Shown one piece after another: positions 1 through 9,240 of a stretch of 64,000 nucleotides of DNA. Below the pieces are notes generated by a model. The model was not told where the DNA came from. It made no database searches and saw nothing but the letters and a program-made list of their open reading frames with translations. Source of the DNA: Lentzea albidocapillata. Lineage in GTDB: Bacteria; Actinomycetota; Actinomycetes; Mycobacteriales; Pseudonocardiaceae. Within the stretch, counting starts at the first letter, position 1; each line of letters begins with the position of its first letter. Position numbers and translations under genes: made by a program. Where the stretch lies: NCBI RefSeq assembly GCF_000719115.1, contig NZ_JOEA01000024.1, positions 1-64,000 of the forward strand, given 5' to 3'.

Positions 1-120
1 AGCCCGGCCTTTTCCGGCCGTCAAGCATCCCGCCAGAGGCTCAAGGTCAAGCCCCAATCGCTATCGACGCGCAGCGGCGATGACCCGCACCGACCCGGTC
101 CTGCCCGAAGGACCACCCAC

Positions 121-159
121 GCAAGGCGACCACTCGCACGGCAGGCGACCACCCCGCTG
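121..159. repeat. 39-bp direct repeat, copy 1
   Basis: The 39 bases here recur exactly at 215-253, 94 bases downstream. They begin GCAAGGCGACCACTCGCACG. The flanks (ACCGACCC-rich) are also similar, so this looks like a duplicated unit of about 94 bp in the non-coding stretch before the first gene. Positions 1-400 hold no gene I can support. Confidence 0.85.
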
Positions 160-214
160 GAACCGGCGCCAGCCCACGCAAACCGACCCGCACGGCCCCA
201 ACCCGCCCGCACGA

Positions 215-253
215 GCAAGGCGACCACTCGCACGGCAGGCGACCACCCCGCTG
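215..253. repeat. 39-bp direct repeat, copy 2
   Basis: Exact second copy of the 39-base repeat at 121-159. No inverted structure or coding potential explains it. It may be a local tandem duplication or a binding-site array upstream of the lpqW-like gene. Confidence 0.85.
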
Positions 254-409
254 AAACCACGCCCCACCCCCGAACCACCCACCCAAGTGACCCGTACTAC
301 CCACCAACCGGGCAACCCGTAACAACCACCACACGTCCCCCAAGTGGCGCGGGTGACAAAACCTGGGTTGCCCGAACGCCACCACCAACCTTCTGGCAAT
401 GTGAGGACC

Positions 410-2074
410 ATGAGGCGACTCGGGGGAGTGCTTGCTGCTGCCGTCCTGTGCGGCACAGCTGCGGCGTGCACGAACGCGCCGCCTCCGCCCCTGGTCCCGA
501 AGTCCGAGGCGCCCGTCATCACCACCACGGGGCCCAAGGTCACCGAGATCGTGGTCGGCGTGGACGACGTGGCCGGCGGTTACAACCCGCACGCCCTCGC
601 CGCGCAGAGTCCCATCACGACCGCGTTGAGTTCGCTGCTGCTGCCGAGTCCGTTCAGGCCGGGCAACGACGGCGCGCCGCAGCTCGACCGGAACCTCATG
701 GTGAGCGCGAAGGTCACCAAGGCCGAGCCGTTCACGGTCAGCTACACGATCCGCAAGGACGCGAGCTGGTCGGACAGCGCTCCGATCGCCGCCGAGGACT
801 TCTACTACCTGTGGCAGCGTATGCGGGCCGAGCCCGGTGTGGTGGATCCGGCGGGTTACCGGCTCATCAACAACATCAGCGCGCGTGAGGGCGGCAAGGT
901 CGTCGAGGTCGTCTTCGGCAAGCCGTTCCCGGGGTGGCGGAGCCTCTTCTCGAACCTGTTGCCCGCGCACCTGCTCAAGGACGCGCCCGGTACGTGGTCG
1001 AACGTGCTCTCCACCGGCTTCCCGGCCACCGCAGGGCCTTTCCAGGTGCGCAGCCTCGACGAGCCGCGTGGCGAGGTCGTGCTCGAACGCAGCGATCGGT
1101 ACTGGGAGGTGCCGACGACGCTCGACCGGGTCGTCATCCGCAGGGCCACGCACAGCGCGATGGCCGAGTCACTGTCCAAAGGCGACAATCAGGCCGCGCT
1201 GCTCCGTGCGGACGCCGCGGATGTGAACGTGCTCAAGGAGATCGAGAAGGTCACGACGAAACCCGTGCCGCGCAACGAGGTCGTGCAGGTGTTGCTGCGG
1301 CCGGCGAGTGAGCGGCTCGCGGACGTCAAGATGCGCAAGGCGATCGTGGCCGCGCTCGACCGCGAGGCGCTCATCGCGTCCGGGACGCAGAGCGGGCCGA
1401 GCGCCTCGTTCCGGGCCGACTCGTACGTGGTGCCGCCCAGCCGTGCCGGGTACGTGAAGACGATCAGCGGGAACACGCTCGACGCGGCGGCGAGCGAGCA
1501 GTTGCTGACCGAGGCCGGCTACTCCAAGGCCGGCACCGAGTGGCAGAAGGACGGCAAGGCGCTCAAGCTCCGCATCGCCGCGCCGGAGAAGGCCGAGCCG
1601 TACGTCGGCATCGCGAACCGGATCAAGGTCCAGCTGAAGGAACGCGGGATCGACTCCGAGGTCGTCACGCCGAGCGCCGAGGACCTCTTCAGCACGCAGC
1701 TCACGGAGAAGGACATCGACATCGCCGTCGTGCCGCGGGTCGACGCGGGGGACACGGCGGCGGCGCTCGCGAGTGAGTTCGGGTGTGCCGGTGACGCTCC
1801 GGACGGGGCGACGCCCAGTCCGCAGAACGCCGCCGGCTTCTGCGACCCGGCGATCCAGGCGGACATAGACGCCGCGCTGACCGGCAAGGTGCTCGTGTCC
1901 GACGTGCTGGCGAGGGTCGAGCCGCTGATCGCCGCCCAGGCCGTTTCGGTGCCGTTGTTCCAGGTAGTCGATCTACTTGGTGTGCTTCCCACGGCGGTTT
2001 CGGGTGTCGACGCCGGGGCGCCCTTCGCGGGCGTGCTCAGCGACGCACCCGAATGGCGGCGTCTCGACAGGTAG
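410..2074 (+). CDS. lpqW: LpqW-like lipoprotein, family 5 extracellular solute-binding fold
   Basis: A 554-residue exported lipoprotein with the SBP family 5 (oligopeptide-binding) fold. The chosen ATG follows a short GTGAGG; an in-frame GTG at 401 is an alternative. A hydrophobic signal runs to Cys20 in a TAAAC lipobox. Motifs such as NPHALAAQSP, WSDSAPIAAEDFYYLW and GVVDPAGY resemble mycobacterial LpqW as I remember it, a protein that steers PIM/lipoarabinomannan synthesis rather than importing peptides. Position a few genes before mshB fits the mycobacterial order. No permease gene is directly coupled to it, which favours LpqW over an importer subunit. The function is inferred; the family is clear. 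Confidence 0.72.
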   Translation: MRRLGGVLAAAVLCGTAAACTNAPPPPLVPKSEAPVITTTGPKVTEIVVGVDDVAGGYNPHALAAQSPITTALSSLLLPSPFRPGNDGAPQLDRNLMVSAKVTKAEPFTVSYTIRKDASWSDSAPIAAEDFYYLWQRMRAEPGVVDPAGYRLINNISAREGGKVVEVVFGKPFPGWRSLFSNLLPAHLLKDAPGTWSNVLSTGFPATAGPFQVRSLDEPRGEVVLERSDRYWEVPTTLDRVVIRRATHSAMAESLSKGDNQAALLRADAADVNVLKEIEKVTTKPVPRNEVVQVLLRPASERLADVKMRKAIVAALDREALIASGTQSGPSASFRADSYVVPPSRAGYVKTISGNTLDAAASEQLLTEAGYSKAGTEWQKDGKALKLRIAAPEKAEPYVGIANRIKVQLKERGIDSEVVTPSAEDLFSTQLTEKDIDIAVVPRVDAGDTAAALASEFGCAGDAPDGATPSPQNAAGFCDPAIQADIDAALTGKVLVSDVLARVEPLIAAQAVSVPLFQVVDLLGVLPTAVSGVDAGAPFAGVLSDAPEWRRLDR

Positions 2075-2369
2075 TCGAGGGCCGAAAAATGCGTTGCGTG
2101 CGCCCTTTTCGCGTTGCTACGTTCGGCCGTTGTCGTTGACAGAATTTCACGTGCCCGGTCAACGAACGCTTTCGCCCGGTAATCGGGCCATTGCGGCCTG
2201 CTACAACCTGTTTCCATTGGGTCACGATCACCCCCCTAGGTAGTGACCGCCGCCTCAACGGGTTCTTACCGTGCTGCCCACGATGTGCCGGTTCGGGGCG
2301 CGTATGGCACATCACGGTTATGGGCGTGCTGGCCGACCAGGCCACGGCCGCCCAGTGCTAGGAGGGCAC
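2075..2369 (+). promoter_or_regulatory. Intergenic region with candidate promoter/operator for the peptide ABC operon
   Basis: No gene is seen in these 295 bases. A TTGACA hexamer lies at 2136-2141 without a convincing -10. It overlaps a perfect inverted repeat, GTTGAC (2135-2140) and GTCAAC (2158-2163), 17 bases apart, which could be an operator. A small GCCCG/CGGGC hairpin lies at 2174-2188. A strong ribosome binding site GGAGGG (2361-2366) precedes the next gene. Confidence 0.35.
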
Positions 2370-4157
2370 GTGTCGATGAGGAGAACCAAAGCACTGCCGG
2401 CGATCGCGCTGGTCGCCAGCGCGTCTCTCGTGCTGAGTGCCTGCGGTGGCGGCGGCGGTGGTGGCAGCGACGCGAACGGTGGCGACGCCACTGTCGCGGA
2501 GATGGCTGTCGCACGCGGCGAGTCCGCGGACGGCTACACCGCGCCGGATACGAAGCAGAGCGACCAGGTCGTGGTGTCGACGGACAAGGCGTTCACCGCG
2601 TACAACAACGCGACTGAGGACGCCAACCAGTCCTACAACACGTTCGCGCTGGTTCTCACGCAGCCGGGTGCGCACATCCTGAACGGCAACAACAAGTACA
2701 GCGTCAACAAGGACGTGATGGAGAGCGTCGAGGTCACCTCGAAGTCTCCGCAGGTCGTGACGTGGAAGCTGAAGAAGGGCGTCACCTGGTCCGACGGCGA
2801 GGCCTGGGACTGCGACGACTTCTACATGGCGTGGTTCACGCAGAGCAACTCGTCCAAGAAGGCCGACGGCAGCAAGTACTTCAAGCCGGCCGGCAGCACC
2901 GGGTACGACCTGATGACCGGTGAGTGCAAGGACGACCAGACGTTCGTCGGCAACTTCGCCGACCCGTACCCGGACTACATCGGCCTGTTCAACAACGACG
3001 TTCTCCCCGCGCACATCCTGGAGAAGAACGCCGGCATCGCCGACATCACCAAGCTGAACAAGGACAGCGCGGCCGCTGACATCCAGAAGGCCGCCGACTT
3101 CTGGAACGAGAAGTGGAACGGCTTCACCGCGGCGCTCATGCCGGGTGCGGGCCCCTACGTCCTGACGGCCTTCGAGCCGAACCAGTCGGTGACGCTGGAG
3201 CGCAACCCCAAGTGGGTCGGCAAGCCCGGTGGCCCTGCCAAGATCATCCTCAAGGCGATCCCGGACCCCGTCGCGCAGGCGCAGGCGCTGGAGAACGGCG
3301 AGGTCGCCGTCAACTCCATGGCCCAGCCCGACGCGAACGCCGCGACGAAGCTGAAGGGCCTCAGCGCCCAGGGCATCACGTTCGGCGCGGGCCCCGGCCT
3401 GTCGTTCGAGCACTTCGACATCCAGATGAAGCACCCGGTGCTCTCGAAGGAAGAGATCCGCAAGGCGTTCTTCATGTGCGTCAAGCGCCAGGACATCATC
3501 GACAAGCTGATCTCCGAGGTGCAGTCCGACGCGAAGCCGCTCGGCAGCCTGATCTTCTTCCCGAAGGACGAGGGCTACAAGGACCTCTACGCCGAGAAGG
3601 CCAAGGGTGACGCGGCCGAGGCCAAGAAGATCCTCAGTGACGCGGGCTGGACGCAGGGTGCGGACGGCGTGTTCGCGAAGGACGGCGTGCGTGCCTCCTT
3701 CCGGATCAGCCACACCGACATCCCGCGGCGCAAGCAGACCGTCGAGCTGGTCCAGGGCCAGTGCAAGGAAGCCGGTATCGAGGTCAAGGACGACACCGAC
3801 CCGAACTTCCTCGACGAGCGCGTGAGCCAGGGTGACTACGACGTCGCGCTGTTCGCGTGGTCCGGCGGTCCGACCAAGAGCGACAAGAAGTCGATCTACG
3901 AGACCGGCGGCGGCCAGAACTGGCAGAACGTGGCGATCCCGGCGGCGGACGAGGCCTTCAAGTCGGCCGTGTCCCAGACGTCGATCGCGGACTCGCTCAA
4001 GTTCTTCCAGAAGGCCGACGAGGAGATCTCGAACGCCTACGCGTCGCTTCCGCTCTTCCAGATGCCGAACATGTGGGCCTTCAAGGGACTCGACCGCGTG
4101 TACTTCCAGAGCTACTACGGCGCGCTTTGGAACGCCAACGAGTGGCAGACCAAGTAA
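2370..4157 (+). CDS. Peptide-type ABC transporter substrate-binding lipoprotein
   Basis: A 595-residue SBP family 5 protein that should capture oligopeptides or similar solutes outside the membrane and deliver them to the permeases encoded next. GTG 2370 lies 3 bases after GGAGGG; ATG 2376, 9 bases after it, is equally possible. The signal ends in an LSAC lipobox (Cys25 counted from the GTG), followed by a run of glycines. Typical features include a WKLKKGVTWSDGEAWDCDDF block and a C-terminal LPLFQMPNMWAFKG stretch. It heads a five-gene operon. It is separated from the first permease by a long hairpin, a common way to make more binding protein than permease. The substrate cannot be read from sequence. 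Confidence 0.85.
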   Translation: MSMRRTKALPAIALVASASLVLSACGGGGGGGSDANGGDATVAEMAVARGESADGYTAPDTKQSDQVVVSTDKAFTAYNNATEDANQSYNTFALVLTQPGAHILNGNNKYSVNKDVMESVEVTSKSPQVVTWKLKKGVTWSDGEAWDCDDFYMAWFTQSNSSKKADGSKYFKPAGSTGYDLMTGECKDDQTFVGNFADPYPDYIGLFNNDVLPAHILEKNAGIADITKLNKDSAAADIQKAADFWNEKWNGFTAALMPGAGPYVLTAFEPNQSVTLERNPKWVGKPGGPAKIILKAIPDPVAQAQALENGEVAVNSMAQPDANAATKLKGLSAQGITFGAGPGLSFEHFDIQMKHPVLSKEEIRKAFFMCVKRQDIIDKLISEVQSDAKPLGSLIFFPKDEGYKDLYAEKAKGDAAEAKKILSDAGWTQGADGVFAKDGVRASFRISHTDIPRRKQTVELVQGQCKEAGIEVKDDTDPNFLDERVSQGDYDVALFAWSGGPTKSDKKSIYETGGGQNWQNVAIPAADEAFKSAVSQTSIADSLKFFQKADEEISNAYASLPLFQMPNMWAFKGLDRVYFQSYYGALWNANEWQTK

Positions 4158-4187
4158 TCGTCTTAGCTGAAGTGCGTAACGCCTGAC

Positions 4188-4222
4188 CGGGCGGGGCCGG
4201 ACCACGAGTCCGGCCCCGCCCG
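4188..4222 (+). terminator. Strong intercistronic hairpin between binding protein and permease genes
   Basis: A perfect 15-bp stem (4188-4202 with 4208-4222) closes a 5-base loop CACGA. It has no T-tract, and the permease genes follow only 27 bases later. It is more likely a partial terminator or an mRNA-stabilising element that raises the binding protein level over the permeases than a full stop. Confidence 0.7.
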
Positions 4223-4248
4223 AGCCGGGTTGCCCCTAGGAGCCCGCC

Positions 4249-5247
4249 GTGATCCGCTACATCATTCGACGGCTGCTGATCTCGATACCCATTCTGCTGA
4301 TCGGCAGTTTCGCCCTTTACCTTCTCGTCTCCGCCGCCGGAAACCCCTTGGCGGAGATGCGATTCCGGCCCGGCGTCACCGAAGCCGACCTCAGGGCCGC
4401 CGAGGTGTCCCTCGGCCTGGACAAGCCCGTCGTCGTTCGCTACTGGAACTGGCTCACCGACTTCCTGTCCGGTGACTGGGGTCAGAGCATCGCGCTCGGG
4501 CAGGCCAAGACCGCTGTCTTCCCGGCCGTCACGGACGCGCTGTGGACCACCGGCCGGCTCGTCATCGGTGCCGAGCTTCTCGCTCTGACACTGGGTGTCT
4601 CGGTCGGCGTGCTCGCCGCCGTGCGCCAGTACTCGATCTTCGACTACCTTGCCACCAGCACCGCGTTCCTCATGTTCTCGATGCCGATCTTCTGCGTCGC
4701 GGTCATCGTGAAGAACTACGGCATCCAGTTCAACAACGTTCTGGAGTCGATGGGACTGGACCGCTGGCTCACCACCGCCGGTCCGCGGCCAGGTGGATTC
4801 ACCGGCAGCTTCGGTGAGATCATCTTCAAGTACACCGGCACGTTCCTGTTGCCGACCCTCGCGCTGATGCTGATCAGCTTCGCCGCCTACAGCCGGTTCG
4901 AACGCGCCTCCATGCTGGAGATCCTGCACTCGGACTTCGTGCGCACCGCGCGGGCGAAGGGCATCTCGCAGAGCCGCGTGATCTTCAAGCACGCGTTCCG
5001 CAACGCGCTCATCCCCGTCGCCACGCTGTTCTCGCTGAACTTCGGTGCCGTGCTGTCCGGCGCGATCATCACCGAGACCGTGTTCGGCTGGGCCGGTATG
5101 GGCACGCTGCTGGTGAACTCCGTGCGGCAGTTCGACCCACCCATGCTCATGGGCTGGCTCGCGGTCACCGCGACCCTGATCGTGCTGTTCAACCTGATTG
5201 CCGACGTCGTGTACGGCATCCTCGACCCTAGGATTCGCCTTGGCTAA
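4249..5247 (+). CDS. ABC transporter permease, DppB/OppB type
   Basis: A 332-residue inner-membrane permease. It opens with the typical family start (MIRYIIRRLLISIPILLIGS) and has about six transmembrane segments. The binding-protein-dependent transport loop reads RTARAKGISQSRVIFKHAFRNA near residues 230-251, the site that contacts the ATPases. GTG start with TAGGAG seven bases upstream. The 3' end overlaps the start of the second permease by 8 bases, so translation is probably coupled. It would form the translocation pore with the following DppC-type protein. Confidence 0.92.
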   Translation: MIRYIIRRLLISIPILLIGSFALYLLVSAAGNPLAEMRFRPGVTEADLRAAEVSLGLDKPVVVRYWNWLTDFLSGDWGQSIALGQAKTAVFPAVTDALWTTGRLVIGAELLALTLGVSVGVLAAVRQYSIFDYLATSTAFLMFSMPIFCVAVIVKNYGIQFNNVLESMGLDRWLTTAGPRPGGFTGSFGEIIFKYTGTFLLPTLALMLISFAAYSRFERASMLEILHSDFVRTARAKGISQSRVIFKHAFRNALIPVATLFSLNFGAVLSGAIITETVFGWAGMGTLLVNSVRQFDPPMLMGWLAVTATLIVLFNLIADVVYGILDPRIRLG

Positions 5248-6172
5248 CATCAACTTGGCGGCCGAGGGCGGCGTGGTGAACAGCGCTCCCGGATCCGGCT
5301 CCCACGAGTTCGACGCCGCGAAGACCCGTACGCAGGGTCAGCTCGTCCTGCGGCGCTTCCTGCGCCACCGGCTCGCGATGGTGAGCCTCGGTGTCTTCGT
5401 CTTCCTCGTCCTGTTCGCCTTCGTCGGCCCGTTCATCTGGACCTACGACTTCGAGGACGTGTCCAGCAAGTCCTACCAGCCGATGAGCGGAACGCACCCG
5501 CTCGGCACCACCCAGGTCGGCAAGGACATGCTGGCGCTGCTGATGCGCGGCACCGGCTACTCGCTGCAGATCGCGTTGATCGTGGCGGGCCTGGCGACCG
5601 CGGTCGGTGTCGTTTTCGGTGCTCTCGCGGGATATCTGCGCGGGTTCGTCGACACGGCGCTGATGCGCCTCGTCGACCTGATGCTCATCATCCCGACGAT
5701 CGCGGTCGCCGCGATCGTGGTGAAGGGCTTCTCTGGCAGCTGGTACGTCGTCGCGCTGGTGCTCGCCTCGTTCGCGTGGATGTCGATCGCCCGCATCACC
5801 CGAGGTGAGACGCTGTCGCTGTCCCAGCGGGAGTTCATCGAGGCGGCACGTGCCTGTGGCGCCTCGACGCCGCGGATCATCTTCAAGCACCTCGTGCCGA
5901 ACATGATCGGCAGCATCACGGTCAACGCCACGCTGGCGATCGCCGCGGCGGTGCTCACCGAGGCCGCCCTGTCGTTCCTGGGACTGGGCGTCCAGCCCCC
6001 GGACACCTCGCTCGGCGTGATCGTGCTGGAGAACTACGGGCAGTTCCTGAACCGGCCGTGGCTGTTCTGGGGTCCGTTCGTAGTGCTCGTGTCGCTCTCT
6101 CTAGCCGTCAACTTCATCGGTGACGGCCTGCGCGACGCGTTCGACCCGAGGCAGACGAAGGTGCGTGCCTGA
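5240..6172 (+). CDS. ABC transporter permease, DppC/OppC type
   Basis: The partner permease, about 310 residues from a TTG start at 5240 that overlaps the upstream stop. AGGA at 5230-5233 is the likely ribosome binding site; the GTG pair near 5273 is an alternative. A long cytoplasmic N-terminus precedes TM1 (RLAMVSLGVFVFLVLFAFVG). The EAA-type loop reads EAARACGASTPRIIFKHLVP. The stop overlaps the next ATG (ATGA). Family membership is clear, substrate unknown. Confidence 0.9.
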   Translation: MANINLAAEGGVVNSAPGSGSHEFDAAKTRTQGQLVLRRFLRHRLAMVSLGVFVFLVLFAFVGPFIWTYDFEDVSSKSYQPMSGTHPLGTTQVGKDMLALLMRGTGYSLQIALIVAGLATAVGVVFGALAGYLRGFVDTALMRLVDLMLIIPTIAVAAIVVKGFSGSWYVVALVLASFAWMSIARITRGETLSLSQREFIEAARACGASTPRIIFKHLVPNMIGSITVNATLAIAAAVLTEAALSFLGLGVQPPDTSLGVIVLENYGQFLNRPWLFWGPFVVLVSLSLAVNFIGDGLRDAFDPRQTKVRA

Positions 6173-7344
6173 TGACGAGAGTTTCCGAACTGTCGGAGGA
6201 CTTCCTGCCCTCCAACACCACCGCGCCGTTGCTCTCGGTCAAGGACCTGTCGGTCACCTTCCCGACCGACGACGGCGACGTCCGTGCCGTGCGCAACGTC
6301 TCGTTCGACCTCAACTCCGGCGACGTGCTGGGCATCGTCGGCGAGTCGGGCTCCGGCAAGTCCGTGTCCTCCATGGCGATCCTGGGCCTGCTGCCCAAGA
6401 ACGCGGTCATCGAGGGCTCGATCCGCTACCGCGGTGAGGAGCTGAACGGTCGCACCTACAAGCAGATGCAGCCGTTCCGCAGCAAGCACATCTCGATGAT
6501 CTTCCAGGACCCGATGACGTCGCTGAACCCCGTCTACACCGTGGGGTGGCAGCTCGCCGAGACCTATCGCGCGCACCACAACGTCTCCAAGAAGGCGGCG
6601 TGGGCCAAGGCGATCGAGTCGCTGGAACTCGTCGGCATCCCGCAGCCGGACAAGCGCGCGAGCCAGTACCCGCACGAGTTCTCCGGCGGCATGCGGCAGC
6701 GCGTGGTCATCGCGATGGCGATCATCAACGACCCCAGCGTGATCATCGCCGACGAGCCGACCACCGCGCTCGACGTGACGGTGCAGGCGCAGATCCTCGA
6801 CACCATGCTGCGCCTGCAGGCCGAGACCGACGCGGCGATCGTCATGATCACGCACGACCTCGGCGTGGTCGCGGGCATGGTCAACCGCGTGCAGGTGATG
6901 TACGGCGGCACCGTGGTCGAGTCCGGCCCGGTCGACGACGTCTTCGAACGCCCGCGGATGCCTTACACGGTGGGACTTCTGGGTTCCGTCCCGAACCCGG
7001 CCACCCTGGGCAAGCGGCTCACCCCGATCAAGGGCACGCCGCCGTCGCTGGTGAACCTGCCGAGCGGCTGCTCGTTCTCGCCGCGCTGCCCGCTCGTCAC
7101 CGACGTGTGCCACGAGTGGGAACCGCTGCTGGAGGAGGCCGGCGCCGCGAACCACACGACGCGGTGCCACCGCTGGGAGCACCTGGCGACGGTCGAGACG
7201 CCGCAGAAGCTGTTCCTGCACGACGAGATCGGCACGGTGGAGAACCCGGCCGCGTTCGCCGCGGCCAACCCCGACGAGTCGCTCGAAGTGACCGCCGTGC
7301 ACGGATCATTGCTCACCGGCCGGAAAGATGAGGAGGCGAAGTGA
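6172..7344 (+). CDS. Peptide ABC transporter ATPase, DppD/OppD type
   Basis: A 390-residue cytosolic ATPase that powers the permeases. Walker A GESGSGKS is at residues 57-64, with signature FSGGMRQR, Walker [11 protein letters not shown] and switch histidine ITHDLGVV. The C-terminal peptide-transporter extension has [11 protein letters not shown] and cysteines in [14 protein letters not shown] and TRCHRW, typical of the family. Start and stop overlap both neighbours, so all four downstream genes form one tightly coupled operon. Confidence 0.93.
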   Translation: MTRVSELSEDFLPSNTTAPLLSVKDLSVTFPTDDGDVRAVRNVSFDLNSGDVLGIVGESGSGKSVSSMAILGLLPKNAVIEGSIRYRGEELNGRTYKQMQPFRSKHISMIFQDPMTSLNPVYTVGWQLAETYRAHHNVSKKAAWAKAIESLELVGIPQPDKRASQYPHEFSGGMRQRVVIAMAIINDPSVIIADEPTTALDVTVQAQILDTMLRLQAETDAAIVMITHDLGVVAGMVNRVQVMYGGTVVESGPVDDVFERPRMPYTVGLLGSVPNPATLGKRLTPIKGTPPSLVNLPSGCSFSPRCPLVTDVCHEWEPLLEEAGAANHTTRCHRWEHLATVETPQKLFLHDEIGTVENPAAFAAANPDESLEVTAVHGSLLTGRKDEEAK

Positions 7345-8333
7345 CCGCGCCACTGCTGGAGGTCACCGACCTCGTCAAGGAGTTCCCCGTGCGGGGCAAG
7401 GGGATCATCCCCCGCAACACCGGCACGGTGCAGGCCGTGTCCGGGGTGTCGTTCTCGCTGGAGCCCGGCGAGACGCTCGGCCTCGTCGGCGAGTCCGGCT
7501 GCGGCAAGTCCACGACCGGGCGCGCGATCCTGCAACTGCACAAGCCGACCTCGGGCTCGGTGAAGTTCGAGGGCCGCGAGCTGACGTCCATGACCAACAA
7601 GCAGTTGAGGCCGCTGCGCAAGGACATCCAGATCGTCTTCCAGGACCCGTACGCGTCGCTGAACCCCAAGTGGCAGGTCAACGACATCATCGCGGAACCC
7701 CTGGTGATCCACGGTGTCGAGGGCGGCGTGCAGCGGCGGGTCAACGAGCTGATGGAGCTCGTGGGCCTGAACCCCGAGCACCGCAGCCGTTACGCGCACG
7801 AGTTCTCCGGCGGTCAGCGGCAGCGCATCGGCATCGCCCGTGCCCTGGCGCTGAACCCGCGGTTCATGGTGCTGGACGAGCCGGTGTCCGCTTTGGACGT
7901 CTCGGTGCAGGCCGGTGTCGTGAACCTGTTGGAGGAACTGCAGGAACGGCTCGGGCTCGCGTACCTGTTCGTCGCGCACGACCTCTCGGTGGTGCGGCAC
8001 ATCTCGGACCGGGTCGCGGTCATGTACCTCGGCAAGATCATCGAGATGGGCGATCGCGAGGCCATCTACGGCAAGCCGATGCACCCGTACACGCAGGCGT
8101 TGTTGTCCGCGGTGCCGATGCCGGACCCGAAGGCGGAGCGCCGGCGCCAGCGGATCGTGCTGACCGGTGACGTGCCGTCGCCGGTCAACCCGCCGTCCGG
8201 GTGCCGGTTCCGTACCCGGTGCTGGAAGGCCCAGGACATCTGCGCCACCGAGGAACCGAAGCTGGAAAAGCGTGGTGGGCCGGACGGAACGCTGTCCGCG
8301 TGCCACTTCGCCGAGGAACGCTCGGTCGTTTAA
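7341..8333 (+). CDS. Peptide ABC transporter ATPase, DppF/OppF type
   Basis: A 330-residue second ATPase, partner of the DppD-type subunit. Walker [10 protein letters not shown] begins near residue 49, the Q-loop is [12 protein letters not shown], the signature FSGGQRQR, Walker [15 protein letters not shown] and the switch [10 protein letters not shown]. The C-terminal extension has the family cysteines ([15 protein letters not shown]). GTG start overlaps the upstream TGA. It is the last gene of the operon, followed by a clear terminator. Confidence 0.93.
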   Translation: MTAPLLEVTDLVKEFPVRGKGIIPRNTGTVQAVSGVSFSLEPGETLGLVGESGCGKSTTGRAILQLHKPTSGSVKFEGRELTSMTNKQLRPLRKDIQIVFQDPYASLNPKWQVNDIIAEPLVIHGVEGGVQRRVNELMELVGLNPEHRSRYAHEFSGGQRQRIGIARALALNPRFMVLDEPVSALDVSVQAGVVNLLEELQERLGLAYLFVAHDLSVVRHISDRVAVMYLGKIIEMGDREAIYGKPMHPYTQALLSAVPMPDPKAERRRQRIVLTGDVPSPVNPPSGCRFRTRCWKAQDICATEEPKLEKRGGPDGTLSACHFAEERSVV

Positions 8334-8362
8334 GGCCTTTCCGGCCAAGCAGGGCCGTTAGC

Positions 8363-8406
8363 AAAGGCCGCCTTTATCAACTGATGAGGGCGGCCTTTAC
8401 TCTTTT
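8363..8406 (+). terminator. Rho-independent terminator of the peptide ABC operon
   Basis: A perfect 10-bp stem AAAGGCCGCC (8363-8372) pairs with GGCGGCCTTT (8389-8398), followed by a T-rich tail. It sits only 11 bases before the mshB start and separates the two transcription units. Confidence 0.85.
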
Positions 8407-8409
8407 CCG

Positions 8410-9240
8410 GTGACGCTGACTGCCCCACCACGGTTGCTCTTCGTGCACGCCCACCCGGACGACGAGAGTCTCTGGACCGGCGGCACCATCGCGCGCTACG
8501 CCTCGGCCGGCGCGCACGTCACCGTCGTCACCTGCACGCTGGGTGAAGAGGGCGAGATCATCCCGCCCGCGCTGGCGAACCTCGCCGCCGACGCAGCCGA
8601 CCAGCTGGGTGGATACCGGGTGGGTGAGCTGAGATCGGCCTGCGCCGCACTCGGTGTGACGGACCACAGGTTCCTCGGCGGCATCGGCCGCTGGCGCGAC
8701 TCCGGCATGGTCGACGTGCCGTCCAACGCCAAGCCGCGCGCGTTCGTCCAGGGATCGCTCGACGACCAGACCGCCCAGCTGGTCGAGATCCTGCGCGAGG
8801 TCAAGCCACAGGTCGTCGTGAGCTACGACGCGTTCGGTGGCTACGGCCACCCGGACCACATCCGCGCGCACGAGATCACGGTCGCCGCGTGCGCCCAGGT
8901 CTCCGAGGTCGAGCGGGTCTTCTACGCCGTGACGTCCCGCGACGCCACGAACGCCGGTGTGGCCGCGCTGGAGGACGTCCCCGAGACGTTCCGGCTGCCC
9001 GAGGCGGGCGAACTGCCGGTGACGCCGGATGAAGAGATCACAACGGTTGTCGACGTGTCGGAGCACCTGACGGCCAAGCGCCGCGCTTTGCGTGCACACT
9101 CGACGCAGGTCAGTGTGTGGGACAGCGGGTACGCGTTGTCGAACGACATCGCGCAGCCGCTGGTCGGTGCCGAGTACTACGTGCTCGCGAAGGGCTCGCC
9201 GGAGGGTGCGGCCGCGGATCTGTTCGGAGGACTTGGGTGA
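8410..9240 (+). CDS. mshB: Mycothiol biosynthesis GlcNAc-Ins deacetylase MshB
   Basis: A zinc-dependent PIG-L/LmbE-family deacetylase of 276 residues that removes acetate from GlcNAc-inositol in mycothiol synthesis. The AHPDDE motif places the metal and base residues His15, Asp17 and Asp18; the third metal histidine is in GYGHPDH (His147). The length equals that of known MshB proteins. GTG start; the 3' end overlaps the following membrane protein. Presence of mshB supports an actinobacterial host using mycothiol as its main thiol. Confidence 0.92.
   Translation: MTLTAPPRLLFVHAHPDDESLWTGGTIARYASAGAHVTVVTCTLGEEGEIIPPALANLAADAADQLGGYRVGELRSACAALGVTDHRFLGGIGRWRDSGMVDVPSNAKPRAFVQGSLDDQTAQLVEILREVKPQVVVSYDAFGGYGHPDHIRAHEITVAACAQVSEVERVFYAVTSRDATNAGVAALEDVPETFRLPEAGELPVTPDEEITTVVDVSEHLTAKRRALRAHSTQVSVWDSGYALSNDIAQPLVGAEYYVLAKGSPEGAAADLFGGLG

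Noticed and set aside
47..1153. Long minus-strand open frame through the start of the window and the lpqW-like gene
   Set aside because: Low-complexity Arg/Gly-rich translation, complementary to a well-supported gene; a high-GC shadow frame.
2358..4205. 615-codon open frame antisense to the peptide-binding protein
   Set aside because: Its composition (Leu/Arg/Val-rich, no domain) mirrors the codon bias of the sense gene, which has a lipobox and family motifs.
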